Source: an uncultured Chloroflexaceae bacterium
Lineage (GTDB): Bacteria > Chloroflexota > Chloroflexia > Chloroflexales > Chloroflexaceae
NCBI GenBank assembly: GCA_937141995.1
Contig: CAKZQX010000113.1
Span: 1 to 5,075 of the forward strand
Length of the DNA: 5,075 bases
Direction of reading: 5' to 3'
Both the position numbers and the translations under genes were made by a program. Shown in pieces: positions 1-4,387 of the stretch. The notes below the pieces were generated by a model, which was not told where the DNA came from, made no database searches, and saw only the letters and a list, made by a program, of their open reading frames with translations. Numbering within the stretch: position 1 is the first letter of the stretch; every line of letters begins with the position of its first letter.

Positions 1-2
1 TT

Positions 3-596
3 TTCCTGCAAGATGCCATCCTGGAGGTTTTTGGGGCAGAAGTCTTTGAAATGGAACAGGGCGAGACCGCCGCGTTTCAGCAGATCTGGGGTGGCGGCGT
101 GCTGCTGGGGATGCTGCTGATCGGGTTGCTCTCGACGCGGTTGCCGATCTCCAAGAAGACGATTGCGACCGTTGGGGGTCTGGGGATTGCGCTGGGTCTG
201 GCACTGATCGCCCTGGCCGGGTGGACGCTCCAACGTTCGCTGGTCGATCCCGGCTTGCTGATTATGGGGCTTGGCACCGGAACATTCAATGTCGGCGCGC
301 TGTCGATGATGATGGAGATGACGGTTGAGGGACAGGTGGGCCTCTACATGGGGCTCTGGGGCATGGCGCAGGGTTTGGGCAACGGACTGGCAAATGTGTT
401 GAGCGGCGCGCTGCATACCGGCTTGATCGAAACCAACCTGCTGGCTCCGGCTTCGGCCTATACGCTGATCTTCGGCCTGGAAGCGCTGATGATGGTGCTG
501 GCGGTCGGGGTGCTGCGGGGTATCAGTGTGCAGGAGTTCAAGGGTGTAAGCAGTGTTGATCTGCAAACGGCAATGGCTTTTGATACTGCTGCATAA
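3..596 (+). CDS. PucC/BCD-family MFS transporter-like protein, C-terminal part (5' truncated by window edge)
   Basis: The reading frame is open from the window's left edge (first full codon at base 3) to TAA at 594-596, giving 197 visible residues; the true start lies outside. The protein is strongly hydrophobic with roughly five predicted membrane spans (about residues 28-43, 54-73, 84-106, 112-138 and 150-172). The opening segment QDAILEVFGAEVF, then GGGVLLGMLLIGLLS, and the block GLGTGTFNVGALSMMMEMT (89-107) followed by GQVGLYMGLWGMAQGLGNG, are typical of the PucC/LhaA (bacteriochlorophyll delivery, BCD) branch of the major facilitator superfamily. Members are inner-membrane proteins linked to assembly of light-harvesting complexes or handling of (bacterio)chlorophyll; the exact substrate is not known from sequence. 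Full-length members have about 12 spans and 430-480 residues, so less than half is visible. It lies 49 bp upstream of bchF on the same strand, which fits a pigment-related role and possible cotranscription. Family assignment is firm; the precise member (pucC, lhaA, bch2-like) is not. Confidence 0.85.
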   Translation, partial: FLQDAILEVFGAEVFEMEQGETAAFQQIWGGGVLLGMLLIGLLSTRLPISKKTIATVGGLGIALGLALIALAGWTLQRSLVDPGLLIMGLGTGTFNVGALSMMMEMTVEGQVGLYMGLWGMAQGLGNGLANVLSGALHTGLIETNLLAPASAYTLIFGLEALMMVLAVGVLRGISVQEFKGVSSVDLQTAMAFDTAA

Positions 597-645
597 GCCC
601 GAGTTGTAACGATATACGATACGTTCCAGGGAAGGAAACGGACGA

Positions 646-1110
646 ATGTATACACCTGAACAACTTGCGCGGCGTGAGGCGTCTCCCTGGACGCGCGTGC
701 AGATTATTCTCGCTCCAATTCAGTTTTTAGCTTTTCTGATTAGTTTTTTTCTGGTTGTCCGTTATCTGATCACTGATCAAGGATTGGTAGCGGCGACGAT
801 CAGTGTCTGGATTAAAATTGCGCTGATCTGGGCGTTGACAATTACCGGCATGCTCTGGGAGAAGGATGTCTACGGGCATTATTTTATGGCACGGGAGTTC
901 TTCTGGGAGGATCTGGGCAACCTGATAGCTATCCTGACGCACAATGCCTATTTTGTGGTTCAATGGTTGGGATGGGATCAGCGTGCCGTGATGCTGGTGA
1001 TGTTATTTGCATATATTACGTATCTCCTCAATGCGGTACAGTTTATTATCAAGGGAATTCGCTCCGGGCGTGAGCGGCGTGCGCTGCGTACCGGGGTGGT
1101 TAATCAGTAA
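646..1110 (+). CDS. bchF: BchF, 3-vinyl (bacterio)chlorophyllide hydratase
   Basis: This 154-residue protein has the usual length for BchF. BchF adds water to the C3 vinyl group of (bacterio)chlorophyllide to give the 3-(1-hydroxyethyl) derivative, on the way to bacteriochlorophyllide a. The N-terminus YTPEQLARREASPWTRVQ and the central block WEKDVYGHYF...FFWEDLGN (71-92) match what I recall of the family from purple bacteria. Four hydrophobic segments (about 19-42, 47-70, 91-108, 113-135) indicate a polytopic membrane protein, with a basic C-terminal tail (GIRSGRERRALR). Start ATG 646 is preceded by a purine-rich GGGAAGGA at 629-636, about 9 bases away, which supports this start. The PucC-like gene ends 49 bp upstream and bchC begins 148 bp downstream, beyond a hairpin-forming repeat. 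BchC works on the product of this enzyme. No sequence oddities were seen. Confidence 0.95.
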   Translation: MYTPEQLARREASPWTRVQIILAPIQFLAFLISFFLVVRYLITDQGLVAATISVWIKIALIWALTITGMLWEKDVYGHYFMAREFFWEDLGNLIAILTHNAYFVVQWLGWDQRAVMLVMLFAYITYLLNAVQFIIKGIRSGRERRALRTGVVNQ

Positions 1111-1203
1111 GATGAAGTAGGGACGAAAGCTGTTTCGTTCCGCAGTGGTAGACCAGTGGTAGGGGCGGAACAGCTTTCGTCTCTACCACTGGTCTGGTTC
1201 ATC
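1111..1203. repeat. Interleaved inverted-repeat element in the bchF-bchC gap
   Basis: The 93 bp directly after the bchF stop contain two perfect 13-bp inverted repeats that interleave. Pair A is GACGAAAGCTGTT (1122-1134) with its complement at 1169-1181; it extends outward to 1117/1186 with one G.U-type mismatch. Pair B is AGACCAGTGGTAG (1150-1162) with its complement at 1183-1195. The arm order A-B-A'-B' means both long stems can coexist only as a pseudoknot. Alternatively the RNA can fold into two local hairpins: 1121-1141 (8 bp, one bulged base, GCUG loop) and 1159-1186 (12 bp with three G.U pairs, CAGC loop). Short terminal repeats GATGAA (1111-1116) and TTCATC (1198-1203) bound the unit. 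No T-run follows, so it is not an obvious intrinsic terminator. It could be a small non-autonomous mobile palindrome (MITE/REP-like) or a processing or attenuation structure. The pairing is seen directly; the function is inferred. Confidence 0.75.
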
Positions 1204-1258
1204 GGATGGGTTGGTCTGCGGCTTATTGGCATGTAGTGACGACGATAAGGTTAGGGCT

Positions 1259-2239
1259 ATGGCAATAAAATCGAAATCTGTGGTTATTCCTCGCCGGAAT
1301 GCGATTGAACTCCGGGATGTGATGGTGGCGGAACCCAAGGCCGGGGAGATCCTGCTTCGTACGGCGTTTACCTCGATCAGCGCCGGAACCGAGCGGATGC
1401 TGCTCGATGGGCGGATGCCCCACCCGGCGTTGTCGTTTCCCGTAGTTCCCGGCTATGAGACGGTCGGCCAGGTTGTGCGGGTGGGCAAGGATGTTGCCCC
1501 GGAGATGATGGGCGAGTGGGTCTATGTCGGCGGTGCGCGCTGTTTCAAGGGCGTTAATCCGGCCTGGGGCGGGCAGAGCCAGTATATTACGACCCAGGCT
1601 GAGCGCGTGGTGACGCTGAATGGTGTTTCACCGGAGGTTGGCGTTATTCTGGCGCTGGCCGCGACCGCGCTCCACGGGATTAATGTCGCGCAGGTGCGCC
1701 GCAATGACCGCGTGCTGGTGCTGGGACAGGGAATTGTCGGCCAACTGGCCGCGCGCCTGGCAAGCCGGGCCGGAGCATCCCATGTGGCTGTGGCTGACCG
1801 GGTCGGGGTGCGACTGACGGCTTCGCAGGCGGATCAGGTGATCGATGTGAGTAAGGACTCGCCGGAGGAAGCGCTCGGCGGTGAGCGGGTGAACCTGATT
1901 ATTGAGGCGACCGGCTCGATGGGTGCGCTGAGTAGTGCTCTGCCGCTGCTGGCCGACCATGGGCGGGTGCTGCTGCTGGGTTACTATGAGCATATCGATG
2001 TTCCCTATGCGCCGATATTTATGCGCGAGGCGCAGATCCTGGCGGCGCGGGAGTGGGAATTCGGTCCCGATGGTGAGTTGCCCCGCACACGCGATCTGCT
2101 GGCGAGTGGTGAACTGAATGTTAACGGATTGTTGACCCATCGCGTACCGCTTGACCGGATTCAGGCCGCCTACCGGCTGGCGCTGGAAGATCCCTCCTGC
2201 CTCAAGGTGCTGGTGGAGTGGCCGCAGGAGGATGCGTAA
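1259..2239 (+). CDS. bchC: BchC, bacteriochlorophyllide a dehydrogenase (C3 hydroxyethyl to acetyl)
   Basis: This 326-residue member of the medium-chain dehydrogenase/reductase (MDR) superfamily oxidises the 3-(1-hydroxyethyl) group of the pigment to 3-acetyl using NAD(P), the last ring modification before bacteriochlorophyllide a. The family signature TSISAGTERMLLDGRMP (38-54) followed by PVVPGYETVG (61-70) is nearly the same as recalled for purple-bacterial BchC. A Rossmann motif VLVLGQGIVG (152-161, GxGxxG) binds the nucleotide. FMREAQILAAREW (254-266) and LLTHRVPLDRIQAAY (291-305) complete the MDR fold. As in other BchCs, the zinc-ADH ligand signatures are altered: the usual GHE is GYE (65-67) and the N-terminal catalytic Cys region reads TSISAGT. 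I chose ATG 1259, with AAGG at 1247-1250; an in-frame TTG at 1211 would add 16 residues that do not look conserved and would overlap little else. It lies 148 bp after bchF and 78 bp before bchX, on the same strand. Confidence 0.94.
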   Translation: MAIKSKSVVIPRRNAIELRDVMVAEPKAGEILLRTAFTSISAGTERMLLDGRMPHPALSFPVVPGYETVGQVVRVGKDVAPEMMGEWVYVGGARCFKGVNPAWGGQSQYITTQAERVVTLNGVSPEVGVILALAATALHGINVAQVRRNDRVLVLGQGIVGQLAARLASRAGASHVAVADRVGVRLTASQADQVIDVSKDSPEEALGGERVNLIIEATGSMGALSSALPLLADHGRVLLLGYYEHIDVPYAPIFMREAQILAAREWEFGPDGELPRTRDLLASGELNVNGLLTHRVPLDRIQAAYRLALEDPSCLKVLVEWPQEDA

Positions 2240-2317
2240 CCTGTGATGTGCGCTGCGTGGTATGCCCTGATCACGGTTCGTTCCTGATCGATCACGCAAC
2301 GTGGAAGGAGCCCGGCA

Positions 2318-3544
2318 ATGCCTGCACGCGTCAAATCGTCCGGTTCGACCCATGCCCGGATGCTGGCTGTCTATGGCAAGGGCGGCATGGGTAAGTCGTT
2401 TTTTACGACCAATCTGGTCAGCAAACTGGCTCTGCTGGAAAATCGAGTGTTGCAACTGGGGTGTGATCCCAAACACGACAGTTGTAACGCGCTGTTTGGC
2501 GGTGTGAGCCTGCCGACGCTGGGTGATACCTGGCGTGAGTTTAAGGAGGCGGGGCGCGAGGAGGAGTTGCAGTCTCACCATGTCATCTTCAAAACGCCGA
2601 TTATGCAGGGCGCGGCGACGGTCTACGGCTGCGAGATTGGCGGGCCGGAGGTTGGGCGCGGTTGTGGTGGGCGTGGCATTACCTTTGGCTTTGATCTGCT
2701 GGAGAAGTTTGGCCTGAGCCAGTGGGCGCTCGACTATGTGGTGATGGATTTTCTGGGCGATGTCGTTTGTGGCGGGTTCGCCACGCCGCTGGCACGTTCC
2801 CTGGCCGAAGAGGTGATTATCCTGTGTGGCAATGATCGCCAGAGTCTCTACGCGGCGAACAATATTGCCCGTGCCGCCAAATATTTTGCCGACATGGGCG
2901 GGAGTACCCGCCTGCTGGGGTTGGTGATCAACCGGGATGACGGTAGCGGCGTGGCCGAACATTTTGCAGCGCAGGTCGGTTTGCCGGTGCTGCTCAAGAT
3001 TCCGCTGAGCCGCCAGATCCGCGAGATGGCCGATGCCTGCCAGTTGGCGCTGGTCGATAGCGAATTTGATGCGCTGTTTACCGGCCTGGCGCAGCAGATT
3101 ATGACCCGCACCACTCCGCCGGTGACAATGGAGCAGGTGACACCGCTGGACTACAACAATTTTCTGGCGGTCTTTGGCGCTGCCGAGCCGGATATTGTTC
3201 CCGATGGCGCGTCGGCCGTGGAGTTGTTCGGCAGCACGACGGATGTCAGGCCATTGCCGGTTATCGGCCTGGAAGCCGCGCCGATGGGCAATCAGCCGGA
3301 TATGGACCCGCCGACGCAGCATGTTGTCACGCGCCTGCTGCAGGAGTTGGGCATGTATGTTACCGAAGCCAACCGTGACCCTAAGAAGGGCTTGATTCTG
3401 ACCATTGATGGTAATACCACGATCTGTTTTGGCAGCGATCAGGAACTGGATAGCAAGATCGCAATCCTGGCGGCGCTGCAGAAGAGTGGCGAGGCGTACC
3501 GCTATGTGGATCTCCGCCGGCCGGCGTCACCGCTCTATCGCTGA
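2318..3544 (+). CDS. bchX: BchX, chlorophyllide a oxidoreductase iron protein, with an extra FtsQ-like C-terminal segment
   Basis: This is the NifH/BchL-type ATPase of COR. It transfers electrons from its [4Fe-4S] cluster to BchY-BchZ, which reduces the C7=C8 bond of chlorophyllide. The P-loop YGKGGMGKS lies at residues 19-27. The two cluster cysteines are C116 in EVGRGCGGRG and C151 in DFLGDVVCGGF, the arrangement expected for a dimer-bridging cluster. LGCDPKHDS (47-55) is the switch/Walker A' region, and SLYAANNI (176-183) and GLVINRDDGSG (201-211) are further family blocks. The family core ends near TPLDYNNFLAVFG (275-287). The protein totals 408 residues against about 330 in purple bacteria. 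The surplus, roughly 311-408, begins RPLPVIG and ends KIAILAAL...YRYVDLRRPASPLYR, which resembles the C-terminal region of FtsQ rather than any nitrogenase-like protein. Start ATG 2318 follows GGAAGGAG (2303-2310) by 7 bases. bchY and bchZ are not adjacent; a 355-bp gap follows. The BchX assignment is firm; the tail's origin is a hypothesis. Confidence 0.94.
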   Translation: MPARVKSSGSTHARMLAVYGKGGMGKSFFTTNLVSKLALLENRVLQLGCDPKHDSCNALFGGVSLPTLGDTWREFKEAGREEELQSHHVIFKTPIMQGAATVYGCEIGGPEVGRGCGGRGITFGFDLLEKFGLSQWALDYVVMDFLGDVVCGGFATPLARSLAEEVIILCGNDRQSLYAANNIARAAKYFADMGGSTRLLGLVINRDDGSGVAEHFAAQVGLPVLLKIPLSRQIREMADACQLALVDSEFDALFTGLAQQIMTRTTPPVTMEQVTPLDYNNFLAVFGAAEPDIVPDGASAVELFGSTTDVRPLPVIGLEAAPMGNQPDMDPPTQHVVTRLLQELGMYVTEANRDPKKGLILTIDGNTTICFGSDQELDSKIAILAALQKSGEAYRYVDLRRPASPLYR

Positions 3545-3565
3545 TTTGCCGGTCGTGTAGCCGGT

Positions 3566-3589
3566 AAAAGCGCTCGATCAGGGCTTTTT
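3566..3589 (+). terminator. Weak candidate intrinsic terminator after bchX
   Basis: AAAAGC (3566-3571) can pair with GCTTTT (3583-3588), enclosing an 11-base loop, and the descending arm ends in five T residues (3585-3589). It starts 22 bases after the bchX stop, so its position is right. The stem is only six pairs, mostly A-T, and the loop is long, so termination would be partial at best. It is weaker than the terminator at 4137-4183. Confidence 0.25.
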
Positions 3590-3770
3590 GCGTGAGAGTC
3601 AACACCGTTGTCACCTCATTTTTGTCTACGAACGTGAAAAAACAGATGTTCAGCCGATGTAATGATGGGGTTCAGATCGGGGTGTAACCGTATCGCTTAT
3701 CGTGATGCGGTATCTGCGCCAGGATACGTGCGAGCGTTGGATAATATGGCGCAAAGTTGTCGCCTGCTCC

Positions 3771-3800
3771 TGCACAACTACTTGCACTATGTGGTAGAAT
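3771..3800 (+). promoter_or_regulatory. Candidate sigma70-type promoter upstream of the small membrane-protein gene
   Basis: TGCACA (3771-3776, 4 of 6 matches to TTGACA) and TAGAAT (3795-3800, 5 of 6 to TATAAT) are separated by 18 bp. Transcription would start near 3807, leaving a leader of about 90 bases before ATG 3900. Consensus fit is moderate. A 9-bp putative operator (3785-3793) sits in the spacer and its inverted copy lies just downstream, which makes a regulated promoter plausible. An alternative -10 is TACAAT at 3808-3813. Confidence 0.35.
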
Positions 3801-3837
3801 ATATATGTACAATGTTTTCATGTAATGTCACATAGTG
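3785..3837. promoter_or_regulatory. Pair of inverted 9-bp sites (CACTATGTG / CACATAGTG), possible operators
   Basis: CACTATGTG at 3785-3793 recurs as its exact reverse complement CACATAGTG at 3829-3837. The second copy lies inside a longer dyad, GTCACATAGTGAC (3827-3839; 5-bp arms, 3-bp spacer), and each copy is itself nearly palindromic (CAC-N3-GTG). Centres are 44 bp apart, close to four helical turns, so a dimeric regulator bound at both could lie on one DNA face. One site overlaps the candidate promoter spacer and the other lies just past the predicted start of transcription. The repeats are seen directly; the operator role is inferred. They do not match the TGT-N12-ACA form known for PpsR/CrtJ. 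Confidence 0.45.
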
Positions 3838-3838
3838 A

Positions 3839-3863
3839 CGTAGGGTCGTTGGGCCGTCCTACG
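3839..3863 (+). promoter_or_regulatory. Leader hairpin upstream of the small membrane-protein gene
   Basis: CGTAGG (3839-3844) pairs with CCTACG (3858-3863). Two further G.U pairs extend the stem to eight, closing a 9-base loop. It lies in the predicted 5' leader, 36 bases before ATG 3900, and abuts the CACATAGTG dyad. It has no following T-run, so an mRNA-stability or translation-control role is more likely than termination. Its function is unproven. Confidence 0.35.
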
Positions 3864-3899
3864 CTGCTCAGGTGTAGGGAACAGGACAGGAGAAAGCTT

Positions 3900-4094
3900 A
3901 TGGATTCCCCAATGATTGGTCCATTCTCGCCGCTCATCGTCTGTTGGGCATCGCTGCTGGTTACGGTTATCGGTCTGGTGGTCGCCTTCTTCTTCACCAA
4001 CATCACCGCATTTGCCCGGCGTCTGCGTGATGGCGGGAAGAGACCTGCTGCCGGTGCTCCGTCTGAAACGGGCGAGGCCGGTAGTCAGGGTTAG
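3900..4094 (+). CDS. Unrecognised small single-span membrane protein (64 residues)
   Basis: ATG 3900 follows AGGAG (3888-3892) by 7 bases, an excellent ribosome site that decides this start over an in-frame ATG at 3825 lying inside the promoter/operator region. The 64-residue product has a short N-terminus (MDSPMIGPFSP), one hydrophobic span at about residues 12-33, and a polar tail beginning with a basic cluster (ARRLRDGGKR, 38-47) and ending in low-complexity Gly/Ala/Ser/Glu. The positive-inside rule puts the N-terminus outside and the tail in the cytoplasm. There is no signal-peptide cleavage motif and no cysteine pair. The protein contains no histidine at all, so it cannot be a classical alpha/beta light-harvesting polypeptide, which ligates BChl through a His. 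Being between bchX and bchI, it may be an accessory subunit of a photosynthetic or pigment-synthesis complex. I do not recognise a family, and function is unknown. Confidence 0.72.
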   Translation: MDSPMIGPFSPLIVCWASLLVTVIGLVVAFFFTNITAFARRLRDGGKRPAAGAPSETGEAGSQG

Positions 4095-4105
4095 TAGGTA
4101 GACCC

Positions 4106-4119
4106 GCGACAATTGTCGC
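4106..4119. promoter_or_regulatory. 14-bp perfect palindrome
   Basis: GCGACAATTGTCGC is a perfect uninterrupted palindrome 12 bases after the small gene's stop codon and about 20 bases before the terminator stem. An uninterrupted dyad folds poorly as an RNA hairpin (no loop), so a binding site for a dimeric protein is more natural. Nothing in the sequence identifies that protein, and a chance occurrence is possible. Confidence 0.4.
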
Positions 4120-4136
4120 ACACTGTTCGCAAGCGG

Positions 4137-4183
4137 ACCTCAGCGCACCTCGCCCCGAGCTGCGGGCGCTGAGGTTGTTTTGT
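4137..4183 (+). terminator. Strong rho-independent terminator
   Basis: A 10-bp perfect stem, ACCTCAGCGC (4137-4146) with GCGCTGAGGT (4166-4175), is followed by the T-rich tract TTGTTTTGT (4175-4183). The 19-base loop holds a minor internal stem, CTCG/CGAG (4149-4152 with 4156-4159). It lies 43 bases after the small membrane-protein gene and ends its transcript, separating it from bchI, which must then have its own promoter downstream. Confidence 0.85.
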
Positions 4184-4212
4184 GCCCGCGAACCGACACT
4201 GGACTGCTTATG

Positions 4213-4311
4213 TGTTCTTTGTTCTATACCTGTTTGTTCTTTCTCAAATATTACGGTATAGTGGCAGAACACAGCATACCTGCAATCAAATCAGAGGGTT
4301 ACGCCTGTTCT
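4213..4311. repeat. Cluster of TGTTCT hexamers around the candidate bchI promoter
   Basis: TGTTCT occurs at 4213-4218, 4220-4225, 4235-4240 and 4306-4311, and its complement AGAACA at 4266-4271: five copies within 99 bp. Two copies extend to TGTTCTTT (4213-4220 and 4235-4242). One copy overlaps the candidate -35 element, and the inverted copy lies at the predicted transcription start. Such repeated half-sites are typical of a regulator binding several times, but base composition here is pyrimidine-rich, so chance is not excluded. Confidence 0.35.
4234..4262 (+). promoter_or_regulatory. Candidate sigma70-type promoter for bchI
   Basis: TTGTTC (4234-4239, keeping the key TTG) and TATAGT (4257-4262, 5 of 6 to TATAAT) are separated by exactly 17 bp. 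They lie in an AT-rich stretch between the terminator and bchI. Transcription would begin near 4269, leaving a leader of about 120 bases. The strong terminator upstream makes a promoter in this gap necessary unless read-through occurs. Confidence 0.45.
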
Positions 4312-4387
4312 CCGCAGGATATTCCGCGACTCGGTCCGTCCTGTGATAGCATACGGAATGTGGAAGTTACGAAGTACGAGATAAGCA

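Larger units (their letters stand above)
3545..3899 (+). other. Intergenic control region between bchX and the small membrane-protein gene
   Basis: In this 355-bp gap I see no credible gene: the short frames on either strand lack ribosome sites and recognisable content. The first part holds a weak hairpin followed by T residues near the bchX stop (3566-3589). The middle (about 3600-3760) shows nothing I can name. The last 130 bases are AT-richer than the genes and hold a candidate promoter, paired 9-bp inverted sites and a leader hairpin, listed separately. The layout suggests that the downstream small gene has its own regulated promoter rather than depending only on read-through from bchX. 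Confidence 0.6.

Noticed and set aside
601..645. Repeated CGATA and a partial AACGATA/TACGTT dyad between the PucC-like gene and bchF
   Set aside because: The arms are short and imperfect and no -35/-10 pair fits, so the support is too weak for a promoter or operator call.
1211..1258. Upstream TTG start for BchC
   Set aside because: The 16 extra residues (MVCGLLACSDDD...) do not resemble BchC N-termini, and ATG 1259 has a nearby purine-rich site.
2240..2317. Possible regulatory dyads (TGATC repeats) in the bchC-bchX gap
   Set aside because: The repeats are only 5-6 bp and AT/GC-balanced, with no promoter or T-run. The gap looks like ordinary spacer plus the bchX ribosome site.
1628..3322. 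A 564-codon open frame on the minus strand opposite bchC and bchX
   Set aside because: It lies antisense to two confidently identified genes, spans their gap, has an Arg/Gln/His-rich composition typical of reverse-frame translation of GC-rich coding DNA, and has no recognisable domain.
3785..3840. PpsR/CrtJ-type TGT-N12-ACA operator
   Set aside because: I checked the TGT triplets in this stretch and none has ACA at the required distance.
3825..3899. Longer start (ATG 3825) for the small membrane protein
   Set aside because: It would place coding sequence across the operator-like dyad and leader hairpin and lacks a ribosome site, whereas ATG 3900 has AGGAG at ideal spacing.
3900..4094. Idea that the small protein is a light-harvesting alpha or beta polypeptide
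   Set aside because: It has no histidine to ligate bacteriochlorophyll and does not resemble the Chloroflexus-type B808-866 polypeptides I recall.
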